From Pseudovirgaria hyperparasitica (taxonomy: Eukaryota > Ascomycota > Dothideomycetes > Acrospermales > Acrospermaceae), in assembly GCF_010093815.1 (NCBI RefSeq), contig NW_022985549.1:1823494-1887493 (forward strand): a DNA stretch of 64,000 nucleotides, read 5' to 3'. Positions 23,118 through 34,900 of this stretch are shown one piece after another (positions within the stretch are counted from its first letter, which is position 1; every line of letters starts with the position of its first letter). A model generated the notes under the pieces. The model did no database searches, was not told where the DNA came from, and saw only the letters and a list, made by a program, of their open reading frames with translations. A program made the position numbers and the translations under genes.

Positions 23118-23843
23118 TCAAGACTCGGGGACCGAACCACCTGCCACGCTCTCCATCGTGCTTATAAGCAAGTATCCTCCGACCAGCTGAGCCAACGCAG
23201 CAACACCCTCTTTACCCAGCAATGCAACAGCGGAATCAAACTGTTTGTCTTTGATATTACCAAAGCCTCTTGCAACGCTCAACGCTAGCTCGTAGACGCA
23301 TTCCTCTCTGTCCGATAGGCCCTTTGGAAGATGCCCTGCGCTGGCTCGTTCGACTTGGTCCTGGGTCAAGCCTAATGATATTCCAATTTTCTGGTGAGCG
23401 TACTCGACGTAGTCACTCTTGGTGACAGAAACAGTCGCCAACGTGGTCAATTCGCGCTCCTTGGGGGTGAGGTGCGGCAGAGTGTAATAGGATTTTGAGT
23501 AGCTGAGGAACGGCTTGAAGGTTGATGGAGTGTAACAAAGAACTCCGAAAGGGCCGAGGAAGTTTCCCTGAGCGTCTTTGAATGAGAAACTCTCTCCTTG
23601 GAGCTCTTTGACGTCACGCTCTGTTTGCTCGAAAGCCTCTTTCTGTTCCTGGCTCCCAAAGACGGAGGGGAAACGGGGAGCTTTGGCAACCATTCTGGAT
23701 TCGTTGCGAATTGAAAATTCGTGTGAGGAAATAGCTGACACGGAAGACTGGTATCTAGAAAAATAATGAGACAATTTGAATGCAGATTTTGGGACCCAAC
23801 GTGTAACCGGGCGAGGGACAAGCGTGGCGACGTATTTAATCAT
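23118..23843 (-). CDS. Carboxymuconolactone decarboxylase / AhpD-like protein
   Basis: Up to 241 residues from ATG 23843; a shorter start at M51 (23693, MVAKAPRFPSVF) gives 191 residues and is equally likely. The longer form has an Arg/Ser-rich N-terminus that could be a mitochondrial signal. A pyrimidine-rich TTTTTCTAG just before codon 31 could instead be an intron end in the 5' UTR. The fold signature is ELTTLATVSVTKSDYVEYAH: it keeps the Glu and His of the CMD family but lacks the CxxC pair of AhpD peroxidases, so peroxidase activity is unlikely. Relatives occur in polyketide clusters, where some act as decarboxylases or cyclases. Divergent from the adjacent hydrolase gene. Confidence 0.8.
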   Translation of the reverse strand: MIKYVATLVPRPVTRWVPKSAFKLSHYFSRYQSSVSAISSHEFSIRNESRMVAKAPRFPSVFGSQEQKEAFEQTERDVKELQGESFSFKDAQGNFLGPFGVLCYTPSTFKPFLSYSKSYYTLPHLTPKERELTTLATVSVTKSDYVEYAHQKIGISLGLTQDQVERASAGHLPKGLSDREECVYELALSVARGFGNIKDKQFDSAVALLGKEGVAALAQLVGGYLLISTMESVAGGSVPES

Positions 23844-24100
23844 GGACAGCTAAGCATTGTAGATGGGACGTAGTCTTACGACCGATTGCGAACCTCCGTG
23901 ATTTGTACCGGAAGCTCCAACTCGGTAGCACAACTCGGTAGCAGACTGCTACCGACTCGCAATATCGGCAGTCGGGTCAGCTATGGGCAGCGGAGTGGAA
24001 CCTCCGACATCAAGATCTTAGATCAGTCTCACTATGCGATGCTAGCTAAAAACAAAGAGCAGCGCCAGCTCTTTCTTGTTCAACAAAAGACAAACAAACA
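23844..24100. promoter_or_regulatory. Divergent cluster promoter with repeated CTCGGTAG boxes
   Basis: 257 bp between the CMD-like and hydrolase starts. ACTCGGTAGCA occurs at 23920-23930 and 23933-23943, followed by an inverted near-copy TGCTACCGACT at 23947-23957. CTCCGA lies at 24002-24007. This arrangement of two direct and one inverted copy looks like an operator for a dimeric regulator. Confidence 0.5.
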
Positions 24101-25102
24101 ATGGCACCTACTCGCGAAGACATTGAGTTCAAGACCCTTGCCGGCATCACCTTGCGTGGATGGCTGTACCCAGCCGAAAAACGTGGACCAGGAATCATCC
24201 TTTCTGCAGGGGTATGTAAATCACCACGTCTGAATTTTGAAGAAGACTCCAAAGCCGACTAATTTCGATACAGTTCAATATGCCTAAGGATGTAGTCGTA
24301 CCAGATATTGCCGAATGGTATCACAAGCGAGGTTTCACTGCACTCATCTTTGACACATATGGCATCGGTGCGAGTGATGGTCTACCCAGACATGACGTGA
24401 GTTATTCTTTGCAACACGAAGCCAGCCAATTAGATGTCAACTGACATGCAATCGTGGTGGTAGAGTGATATGCTGAGGCGCATTGACGACTTCACCGACT
24501 CAGTGACGTGGCTCTCCCAGCATCCCCTTATAGATCCGGAGAAAATCGCAGTTTGGGGTCTCTGTTTTGACGGCAACATTATGCTTGCCACCGCGGCATA
24601 CGACCGTCGGATTGCTGCCGTAGTAACGGTTGCCCCGATGATCGATGTTACTGGTGACCCCGAACGCCGCGAAGCCATTTTCGAACTTGGACTGGCAGAC
24701 CGCGCTGCCCAACTTGCTGGGGAGGATCCCATGTACCTACCTCTGGTTGATGAAGACGGCATGACGCCACTTGGTCAATTCTTAGGCAATTTCTTCACAA
24801 CAATGGATAGCATGAAAATGCCCATTGAGAACCGTGTCACGGTCCATACCTATATGCGATGCCTCAACTGGAACATTCTACACCTACTGCCAAAGATCAG
24901 CCCGACCCCAGTGATCATGGTGACGCCTGAGCTCGACCAAGTATTCCCGGCAAGCAGGCAGAAGGAAGCATTTGACTTGTTGAATGAGCCGAAGGAACAT
25001 TGTCTTCTGGTTGGAAAGCATCACTTTGACTGGATGTTTGGAGATATGGACAATGCGTTCAGTCCGCAATATGAGTTCTTGAAGAAGCATCTGAGGCTTT
25101 AG
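24101..25102 (+). CDS. Alpha/beta hydrolase of the polyketide-transferase/thiohydrolase type (copy 1)
   Basis: Three exons (24101-24211, 24274-24396, 24464-25102) give 290 residues. The start MAPTREDIEFKTLAGITLRGWLYP and the block RGFTALIFDTYGIGASDG are typical of the fungal group that includes the fumagillin polyketide transferase Af380 and related cluster thiohydrolases. The nucleophile-elbow position reads VWGLCFDG (residue 112 is Cys). The acid candidate is in TPELDQVF and the His in GKHHFDW. Members act on PKS-bound or released polyketide acyl chains; the exact reaction here is unknown. The product is related to the second hydrolase at 27236-28309 over its whole length, including the same first intron position after the oxyanion strand. 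Confidence 0.87.
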
Positions 25103-25622
25103 ATTTATTGGATAGATTAGGAACGAAATAGATATACTCATTCTACCTGTGACTATATCATACAGTGTCCTGTGACGTTCTAGCCGAATTATCTATTGCT
25201 CAGTTCATGTAATGTATGTTGCTACAACCCCAAAGATTCAGCTGAGCATCTGAGCTACAATACACGGACACTACATAGCAGTCCACTTCTCAAATTCGAC
25301 TAATGCAGGAAATACTATTATCTTGACTTTGAACCTGAGTGGATACGTTATAACTCTGCCAGACACGCTTATGCGCTAAGAAAACAGCCACTAGAAAGTT
25401 ATCAGGAGACGAGAGTGTAAGCTCGGCTTACTGTATTTGCACCGGGCCACCGACTCGGGAGCCGGGGCATAGCAGATCCTTGTCGCAGTGAGGTCACTCA
25501 AAAAAGCTCCGATAGTTGCATTTAAAATCCACCGTAAGCCGTTTTAAGAACCACCGAGTATCAAGTTGCTTCTACATAGTACTCTTTATAAGTTTCAATA
25601 CCTGAGCCTACAGCCCTGCATT
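25103..25622. promoter_or_regulatory. Promoter region of the FAD monooxygenase
   Basis: Contains ccACCGACTCGGgagCCGG near 25446-25465 and CTCCGA at 25507-25512 about 110 bp before the ATG. No gene recognised. Confidence 0.4.
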
Positions 25623-26900
25623 ATGGTCTCCTCAGTGATCCCTGAATCAATATCCATTATCGGCGCCAGCGTGGGCGGACTCACGCTTGGTATCGTCCTC
25701 AAGAAATATGGCATTCAACCAAGGATCTTCGAATCACGAGAGCCAGGCTACGATTTCGGTGGTGCCGTCTCGCTTACTCCCAGCACTTTACGTATCATCG
25801 ACTCCATTGGTGCATACTCTCGCATCAAACCTCAAGGCTTCAGTTTCGAGGCCATGACATTCTTGACGGATCCTGAGCGCGAGACTACTGGTAAATTCTA
25901 CTTTGGACACAAAGACGTGTACGGGTACGATGGTCTGCGCATCACGAGGAAGGCGTTGCTCCACGAATTGACGGAAATGGCAAACGATGCTGGCGTCGAA
26001 ATCAACTATGGAAAAAAGTTTACCAAGATTGTCAATGAAACGACCGATGGTGTCATATTCGAATTCGCAGATGGGAGTCAGGAGAAAGCTCAAATGTTAA
26101 TTGGCTCCGACGGCATCCATTCGAAAGTCAGATCATGTATCTTCCCAGACATCCATCCACATTACTCTGGGTTTATAGGCCTGACGTACTGCTTCCCCCG
26201 CGATAATGTACGCATCGATGAGGGTTTCCCACTCCCAGTATCTTTGCGTGGGAGCCAAGGTGATGGCGCTATCATGCTACAACCTCAAACAGAAGGTGGA
26301 AAAGAGATTTTTGTAGGACGGCAGTTCAAGTTCGAAGAAAAAGATCGCTCAGGATGGGACAGTCTCTTGCAGGAAAAAAAAACTTTGATTGCAACCCTTC
26401 AGCGAGATTCTGCCGCATGGACACCACTTATCCAGAACGTGCTAGCACAAGCGAGCACTCCAGAGGCACATTTTCTGAACGTCTGGCCATTTTATACTGT
26501 TCCAAAAATGGAGAGATGGCATTCGTCAGCTGGAAAAGTGCTTATTATTGGAGATGCAGCACATGCTATACCACCTTCAGCAGGACAAGGCGCAAACCAA
26601 GCCTTTGAAGATGGTTACAGCCTCGCAATATTCCTAGCAAGTCTAAAGAATGTCCGCGTAAGCTTGTTGGATGCGTTGAAGACTTGGGAAGCCTATAGGA
26701 TGAAGAGAGTTGATGATGTATTGAAAATAACTAATCGACTTCTCACAATAAGGATGACAGAGGAGGAACTGGCGAGTGTTCCAAAGCACATGCAGTGGGA
26801 ACTCGATGGCAGTGAAGCGGGCAAGTCGCAGCTAGGGTGGCTATACCTTGCAGATATCGATCGCGATATCAAGAGTCTAGTAGAAAGTCTGCATATGTAA
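25623..26900 (+). CDS. FAD-dependent aromatic-hydroxylase-type monooxygenase
   Basis: Intronless gene of 425 residues from ATG 25623. The three family motifs are present: N-terminal dinucleotide site ISIIGASVGGLTLGIVL, the DG motif LIGSDGIHSKVR, and the second FAD motif VLIIGDAAHAIPPSAGQGAN. This is the salicylate-hydroxylase-like class, soluble or weakly membrane-bound, which uses NAD(P)H and O2 to hydroxylate or epoxidise. No clear C-terminal membrane anchor is seen. Within the cluster it is the only clear oxygenase; no cytochrome P450 was found between the regulator and the transporter. It probably tailors the PKS product after release (inference). Confidence 0.93.
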   Translation: MVSSVIPESISIIGASVGGLTLGIVLKKYGIQPRIFESREPGYDFGGAVSLTPSTLRIIDSIGAYSRIKPQGFSFEAMTFLTDPERETTGKFYFGHKDVYGYDGLRITRKALLHELTEMANDAGVEINYGKKFTKIVNETTDGVIFEFADGSQEKAQMLIGSDGIHSKVRSCIFPDIHPHYSGFIGLTYCFPRDNVRIDEGFPLPVSLRGSQGDGAIMLQPQTEGGKEIFVGRQFKFEEKDRSGWDSLLQEKKTLIATLQRDSAAWTPLIQNVLAQASTPEAHFLNVWPFYTVPKMERWHSSAGKVLIIGDAAHAIPPSAGQGANQAFEDGYSLAIFLASLKNVRVSLLDALKTWEAYRMKRVDDVLKITNRLLTIRMTEEELASVPKHMQWELDGSEAGKSQLGWLYLADIDRDIKSLVESLHM

Positions 26901-27235
26901 TAGTGACCGGGCAATGTATAGGTTATCATAACAGACAGGGTCATTCGGAAACATAGGTATCCATGCACTTCTCCAGTACCTCTCAATAACCCAAGAGGAT
27001 TGCTTCCTCAGTCTTACAAACTTCGCATTCAACAGCATGGTTACGTTTCTCTTCAAACTTTTATGACAGGAAGATCCCATCAGGATATATAGTATGGGGA
27101 TTGCATTATAAATGATTGTGTATATACGTCAAAGGAATGACACTGTGGAAAGTATATGCGCATGCTTACATACATTCCAATACCCAGCCTGGGTCGACAG
27201 ATGTGCATGAGAATTTGAGAGAAGCATTTCGTACC
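26901..27235. other. Convergent intergenic region
   Basis: Between the stops of the monooxygenase and the second hydrolase. Nothing recognised. Confidence 0.35.
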
Positions 27236-28309
27236 TTAGAAGCCTAGAACATCCTTAAGGAACGCTAGCTGTCCGGTCAGAAGCTCATCAATGTCAACGC
27301 TCAAAAAGTTTGCGTGACCCCTATCTTTGACAATTTGGAATCTTTTCTGTGGTGATTGCAAACTGTCGTATATGCTCTTCTGATACTCAGGAGGCACAAT
27401 CTCATCATTCTCAGGTGTCAAAATCATGACCGGGGTGGGGCTGACAGATGCAAATAGGTGTATGGGCTTCCACTTCGCATGGCGATAGAAGCTCTGAATT
27501 GTGAGACTGTCTCTGAAGGTCGAGGCAGCCTTCTTGGCTCCGACGATCCAGTTGGGAAGGTGAGCCTGTTGCTCAGGCGTCATTTTGGCTAGGTAATTGA
27601 AGAGCAGGAAGTGCTCGCCCTTTTCATTGAGAAGGGGCATATACGCCGGCGGTTCGCCTCGAAGCTGGTTTGCTCGGTCCTCAACTGCTCGGGCAACGAG
27701 GTCCTCCTGATCCTTAGGATCCAGGTACCACTCAGGCATGAGGCCTTGCGCTATGACAGCTTTTATGCGCCTATCGAATGCTGCAGCCTCAAGTGCTATT
27801 CCAGAACTGTAGAAGAATCCCCATACGGCTATGCGGTTTGGGTCAACCCAGCCGTCGTTCTGCAAAAACTGTTTTCTATTGTTTAGTGTATTGTTTATAG
27901 AGCAACCGAAGTCGCATTGATAGGTAGATACATACCGTGACGGCGTCAGAGTTGTCTTCGGCCATCTTTTGTGGGTCCAAATCGGTTCGGGGCATGCCAT
28001 CGCTCGCGCCAATAGAACGAGCATCGTAAACAAGAGCTGTCAGCCCATGACGTCCGAACCAAGCCGCTATATTAGCCACGAAGATTTCTCTTGGGCACAT
28101 AAACTATTGTATAGAATATGACTAGGTAAGCAAAAGTACCAACTAATATTCTTGATAGATTATGAGGCGTTTGTCCATCAAGGAAAACTTACAGCACCGT
28201 TAACAATCACTGCAGGACCGCCCTTGGGGCCCACGAACAGCCAACCACGCAAAGTCAAGCCATCGAAGGTCTTGAACTCGACATCTCTGCGTTCTTGCTC
28301 TGCAGCCAT
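27236..28309 (-). CDS. Alpha/beta hydrolase of the polyketide-transferase/thiohydrolase type (copy 2)
   Basis: Three exons (28309-28193, 28103-27936, 27868-27236) give 305 residues. The start is MAAEQERRDVEFKTFDGLTLRGW, followed after splicing by FMCPREIF and HGLTALVYDARSIGASDG. The nucleophile-elbow position reads VWGFFYSSG, so the usual Ser appears to be Phe (residue 114); a nearby Ser (116) could take over, or the enzyme may not be a hydrolase. The acid candidate is in TPENDEIVPP and the His in DRGHANF. It shares intron positions and overall sequence with copy 1, so the two probably arose by an old duplication. It is divergent from the PKS gene and shares its promoter region. Confidence 0.86.
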
Positions 28310-28912
28310 GATGATATAGGATTCAGAAAAGCTTAGTCTCGTGTCGAGTACTTCAGTAGAAGAGCAATGTGCGCCACCCTGCCAGGAGAAAACCTAGTCG
28401 TTAGGCTTCGAGAACTCAGTCGAGATTGCCGATCGAGCTTTCTAAGAAAGACAAAGAACTTCGACGTTAGATTAATGTTATTATTGTTCTGAGTCGGTAG
28501 AGGAACAGTCCTCCGAAAGGATCGGAGTATCGGAGCTAGGTCGAGTCTCCAGGGGCACAGGAGACCGGTGGGTCGCTTACTTTTCCGGTCCGGTCCGGTC
28601 CGGCGCTATCTGGACGACCGTACCGGTTCCTGCCCGACGTGATACTACAGCTCCGAAAGCGTTCGCTGTGTCTGAGGCTCGGATAGCGCATTATCTCACC
28701 TCTTCAAAACTGAATAAATATGTCCAACAACGACCTGCACGGTATCTCTGACGCGGCTTGCATTCCCACATCACTACTTCGTATGCCCAGCCACCGTCAC
28801 GTCCAAAACACACAAAGCGTGAAGCCTCCATGATATTGAGCTGCTATACTCTCAGATCGATTCAGCCAACCACTTTTCATAGTTCAATTGATCCTGCAGC
28901 ACAATATTAATC
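28310..28912. promoter_or_regulatory. Divergent cluster promoter (hydrolase 2 / PKS)
   Basis: The richest motif region of the cluster: CTCCGA at 28511-28516, TCGGAG at 28522-28527 and 28530-28535, CTCCGA at 28651-28656, GAGTCGGTAG near 28491-28500, and a 5-bp-period run of CCGGT (28585-28603). A co-regulating role for hydrolase 2 and the PKS is inferred. Confidence 0.5.
28585..28603. repeat. CCGGT pentanucleotide tandem run
   Basis: Three CCGGT units followed by CCGG, with another ACCGG nearby on each side. CGG half-sites at fixed spacing are typical Zn2Cys6 targets. Confidence 0.6.
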
Positions 28913-31900
28913 ATGGGCAGCTATCCTCAGTCTAACGATGGCCCACTTCGAGAGCCCATTGCAATCGTGGGAAGCTCTTGTCGCTTCCCAGGTGGTGCTA
29001 CTTCCCCATCAAAGCTATGGGATCTCCTCTCAGATCCCCGAGATCTTGTGCAAGAGATTCCCGCCAGTCGCTTTGATCCGAAGGTTTTCTATCATGAAAA
29101 CAGTCAGCACCATGGAGTATGTCCCGTTGGCTATCTCAAGAAACATATCTGAGTTCATTGGCTAACTGGTGTAACAACAGAGTATGAACACAAAATATGC
29201 TTATATTTTACAAGATGAACCGCGACTTTTCGACCGCGATTTCTTTAACATCAGCCCAAAGGAGGCTGAAGCGATGGATCCACAGCAGCGATGTCTTCTG
29301 GAGACTGTCTACGAGGGAGTGGAGTCGGCAGGTTACTCCATCCCTCAGCTCCAAGGGTCTTCTACTGGTGTCTTCGTCGGAGCAACATGCTTCGACTACC
29401 AGTCCATTGCAATGCGTGGCCTCGATAGCCTGCCGCAGTACTACGCCACTGGCGGGTCCATGGCGATCCTAGCCAACCGTCTATCGTACTTTTTTGACTG
29501 GAGAGGTCCGTCACTTGCCTGCGATACTGCTTGTTCGTCATCACTCGTGGCGCTGCACCAGGCAGTGCTTTCTCTTCGAAGCGGGGAAATCAACATGGCT
29601 GTTGCAGCGGGGGCAAACCTCATCCTCGGGCCAGAACTTTTTATCGCTTATTCGAATGTATGTTGTGCCATTAATGAGCATTCTTGGGCAGTCTCAGCTA
29701 ACATATGACATGATAGTTAAATATGTTGTCTCCCAATGGTCGATCCTACATGTGGGATTCATCTGCCGACGGATACGTACGAGGAGAGGGGTTCGCCTCT
29801 GTCATTCTCAAGACCCTTAGCCAAGCTGTTGCTGATGGTGACCACATTGAGTGTATTATCCGTGAAACCGGTGTAAACTCTGATGGTCGAACTCCAGGTT
29901 TGTAAGCCACGCTGTTCATAATGACGGTTGAATTAACCGTCATATAGGTATCACAATGCCAAGTGCAGAGGCGCAGTCCCAACTTATTCGAGACACATAT
30001 AAGAGATGTGGGCTGGATCCGGTGCGTAATCGTCCTCATTATTTTGAGGCTCACGGCACTGGTACTCCAGCAGGCGATCGTAAGTATACGATCATCACAA
30101 CAAAGGGATCTCGATGCTAAATTCCACCAGCTATTGAGGCACGTGCCATACATGATACTTTTTTCCCAGGACATCCAGGCCAGAATGACGGTCACCTCTT
30201 TGTAGGCTCATTGAAGACCATCATCGGACATACAGAGGGCACTGCTGGCCTCGCTGGAGTACTCAAAGCATCGTTGGCTGTTCAACACGGCCAGATCCCG
30301 GGCAACCTTCATTTCAAAGAGCTGAACCCGAAGATCCAGCCATTTTATAAGCATCTAAGGGTTCCAACAGGATTGACTTCGTGGCCCACTCTGCCCAAAG
30401 GGGAGCCACGCCGTGTAAGTGTCAACAGTGTAAGTCTTGACCTGCATCCAAATCGCAATTGAATCCTAATCTGAGGCAGTTCGGCTTTGGCGGAACCAAC
30501 GCCCACGCTATCATTGAGAGCTGGGATGGAGCATACGACCGCTATGCATCCTTGTCGAATCCGGGCGGACTTGTTGTCCTGTCTGCCAACTCGGCTCAAG
30601 CACTTGCAGCTAAAGCTACGACGCTGGCCGAATACCTACGGAAACATCCTGCTACAGATCTTGGGCGACTAGCCCGGACCCTATTCCAGAGAGGAGACTT
30701 CCTCTTCCGAGCCTCATTTGCCGCTGTATCTGCTGAGCAGCTTGCCGGAAAGCTTGAATCGCGCGCAGAGGCGCTCAAGAAGACTGCACGGATTCCAGCC
30801 ATTCCAAAGTCCCTACCGCCTCGTATCCTTGGTGTCTTTACAGGTCAAGGTGCCCAGTGGGCCACCATGGGCAAAGAACTCTACGAAGCATCATCTGTGT
30901 TCAGGAAGACGTTGGACCAGCTACAGAACAGTCTCGATACACTCCCTGAGAGCGATCGACCAAACTGGAAGCTAATCGACGAACTCTCTGCTCCAAGGGA
31001 AACATCCCGCGTTGGTGTAGCTGCCATCTCGCAGCCGATCTGCACAGCCCTTCAAGTCGCTCTAGTAGACGTTATCCGCGCAGCTGGAGTTGACTTTGCG
31101 GCCGTTGTCGGACACTCAAGTGGAGAAATAGCTGCATCGTATTGTGCAGGCTATCTTGACGCTCGGGATGCTATACGCGTTGCATATTACAGAGGTTTCC
31201 ATTCTAATCTAGCCCAATGCGATGGCAAGCGTGGCAAGATGATGGCCGTGGGCATGGGCTTGGACGCCGCGTTAGCATTCTGTGCTGAATTTGGCACAAA
31301 CCTCAAGGTAGCAGCCAATAACTCCACCACTAGCTGTACGCTGGCTGGTGATGCCAACTTGATTGACGAGGCCAAGGCTCAATTGGACGAGGACAAAGTC
31401 TTCGCCCGTGTCTTGGCAGTGGACACAGCATATCACTCTCATCACATGTTGCCATGCGCGGGTCCTTACCTTGAGTCGTTACGACAATGTGGAGTCAAAA
31501 CTCTGAAAGGCCCCAGAAAGTGCGAGTGGTATTCTAGTGTTTGGGGATCAAATGGCCGTAGTCGTTCTTTCAACGACGAGAAGGGCATGGAACTGCTCGA
31601 AGGCCAGTACTGGGTCGATAACTTGACCAACACGGTCCTGTTCTCCCAGGCAGTGAACCGAGCTGTGTCTGAAGAATCCTCAGTGTTGGACTTGGCACTA
31701 GAGGTAGGCCCGCATCCAGCTCTCAAGGGGCCAAGTTCCGAAGTGATCAAGTCTTTGACCGGCCTGAACCTTCCTTACAGCGGTGTCCTCAAACGCGGAG
31801 AAAGTGCTGTTGAAGCTTTTACCGATAGCTTAGGACTTATATGGTCCTCTTTCCCCTCGTCGCGTCCTCTCATCACTTTTGATGGCATATTACGGGCCTT

Positions 31901-34900
31901 GCCGCTGGCTAGTCCTAAGAAACCCAGCATTCTCAAGGGCCTACCAACCTATCCTTGGGATCATGATACCCTTAATTGGCGGGAGTCGAGAGCATCGCGT
32001 CTCTTCCGTGGTGGTCAGCCGCCCCACGAGCTGCTCGGTCGACCAACGATACTTGGTGAACAAGCTAGGCGAGAGGTCTATTGGCGCCAGGTTTTCAAAC
32101 TGAACGAGCTCCCATGGGTACGAGGCCATACCATACAAGGCGAAGTCCTCTTCCCAGCAACTGGATACTTGACAATGGCGTACGAGGCAGCAGTGCGTCT
32201 CGTCGATGACCAGGAGTCAATCCGTCTTGTTGAGCTCCATGATATCGAGATCGTGCGAACCATGGGCATGCAGGAAGACTCGTCAGGCCTGGAGGTTCTA
32301 TTCACTGTCCGCGTGACGGGTCAGACCGACAGCTGCATTACTGCCGAAGTGGCCTGTTACAGCGGCGACATTACCACGGCCAAGTTGGACGGCCCTGTGA
32401 GCTCGCTCACCGCACATTTCAGTGGTGGTGTGCGGCTTTTGCTGGGTCCAGCCCAGAGCGGCGACCTTCCCACCCGGAAGAAGCCTCTACTCCCAATGAA
32501 CACTTTGGATATGGACCAATTCTACGGTTATCTGTCGAAAGTGGGCTACAACTATTCCGACTCTTTCAAAGCGCACTCGGTTGATCGTCACCTCAACCAT
32601 GCCGTGGTATCTGTCTCGACACCTGCTGAATCTGCCTCAACATGTCCCTCAATGCACCCTGCAGTTCTCGACACCGCTATCCAAGGCCTCCTGGCCGCTT
32701 TTTCATACCCAGAAGACGGAAGGCTTGGGACAGTGTATCTCCCTACGGGCATTGATAGTGTCCGCATCAAAGTGGCATCTGACTCTCCCGACGTCTTGAT
32801 GGCAGACAGCGCTTTGACTTCCTCAGGGGAGAAGGGGCTCACGGGTGAAGTAGACCTTTTCAACGCAAGCGATTCAACTGTCCAAGTCCAAATGCGAGGA
32901 GTGAGCTGGACCGCCCTAAATCAAGGCCGGGAGCGCTGGCTATATGCAAGCGAGGAATGGGTACGAGACGCATCTCACGGCATCGAGCCTACCCTGAAGA
33001 CCAAGTTCTCTCCCGAAGATGAAGTGTTGCGGAAGCTCCTGGTACGAGTAGCGCATTTCTACTTACGCGCCCTTCGCAGCCAGATAAAGCCTTCAGAACT
33101 GATCGTTATGGGCAAACATCGTCGTCACATGATGAGATGGGTCCGTGAGCACCTGTTTCCCCAGATCGAGGCAGGCAAGGTGCCCGATATTGAGCCTGAG
33201 TGGGCGAATGATACGCTTGAAGAAGTGCAGCAATGGAGCGCTCCCTATATTGAAGCAGGAAACAACGACATGCTCATCCTGCACGCTGTAGGCAAAAACT
33301 TGCCTGCTATTGCTCGCGGAACTATGCCTGCCCTCCAGGTTATGCTTAAGGACGGCATGCTCGACCGTTTGTATGTGGAGGGAGTCGGTTTTGCCGACGG
33401 TAACCTTGATCTCGGGCCGTTGGTCAAGCAAGTTGCGCATCGATATCCCCGGATGAAGGTCCTCGAGGTCGGAGCTGGAACGGGTGGTACCACTCGCAGT
33501 GTACTTGAGTCTGTCGGCGACCATTATGGATCATACACGTACACTGACATCTCAGCCGGCTTCTTTGAGCCGGCAAAGGCAAAGTTTAGCGAGCACACAA
33601 GCAAATTGACGTTCAAGATGCTGAACATTGAGAAAGATCCGATAGAGCAAGGGTTCGTTGAAGGCTCATATGACATGGTCGTAGCCTCCAACGCGCTGCA
33701 TGCGACTCGATGCTTGAAAGATACGCTCAGCCACTGTCGCCAGCTGCTTCGACCTGGCGGATACTTGGTATTGCTAGAGATCACGACCAACCATCTGCCA
33801 ATTCAACTCATCATGGGCACGCTTCCTGGATGGTTCCTGGGCGCTGACGAAGGCCGCGTCTGGGTGCCTACGCTTAGTCTTGAGGAATGGGACAAGATAC
33901 TCAAAGAGACTGGATTCTCAGGTGTTGACACAAGCTCAACACCGTCCTTCTGTTCCGTCATCATGTCTCGGGCAACTACCGAGACCTTCGAAGCCATTCG
34001 AGAGCCACTATTAACTGCACCGCGCCCAGCAGCCCAGCCACTGGGTCCTGTTCTTATTGTCAGCAATGCGGCGTCAGAACTTGCATCCGGGTCACAAGCC
34101 CTCCTCACTTCCATCGAGGGTGTTACTCAATGCGATATTACAGGCCTCGAGGACATCAAGTGCCCCGTCGGAGCAGTAGTGTTGTGCCTCTCTGACCTGG
34201 ATAGTCCAGTCTTCGAGGAAATGACTGAAGCGAGATTCGAAGCTATGCAGACAGTCTTCCGCAATGCCAGCGTCGTTTTGTGGGTGACGTCAGGGGCAAC
34301 CTCGGGCAAGAACCCGCTGGCCAATGTGACAGTAGGATTGGGACGTACACTGCTGGCCGAACGTAGTGACTTGCAGCTTCAGTTCCTCGACGTTGATGAT
34401 CCAACATCTCTGGAGCCGTCTCTACTGGCGAAGCTTCTGCTCAGACTCACCGGAACAGATCAAGCTGATCTAAGCGAGATGCTCTGGACCCAAGAGCCTC
34501 TTCTTGCACTTAAAGATGGCGCGTTCTATATTCCCAGGGTTTTGCCTCTACAAGTTACCAGTCGTCAGTCTACAACGGAGCCATCCGTCGAAGTGGCAAC
34601 ACAAGATTCGGTAGAGAACGTCGTCACCGAAACCGGCCTTGATGAGCATAAAAGCACTTTCGCCGATAACAAGACCTACATCCTTTTTGGCATGACAGGA
34701 GATCTTGGAATCTCTATTGCTCGATGGATGGTGGAGAACGGTGCTCGAAACGTCGTGCTGACCAGCCGCCATCCCGATGTTCCGGAGGGAGTGTTCGAAT
34801 TTATGTCACAAAAGGGAGCCATACTGCGTGCCATATCAGCAGATGTTACGGACAAAGAAGGATTGAACAAGGTATACGCAGAGATCAAGTCGACTTTGCC

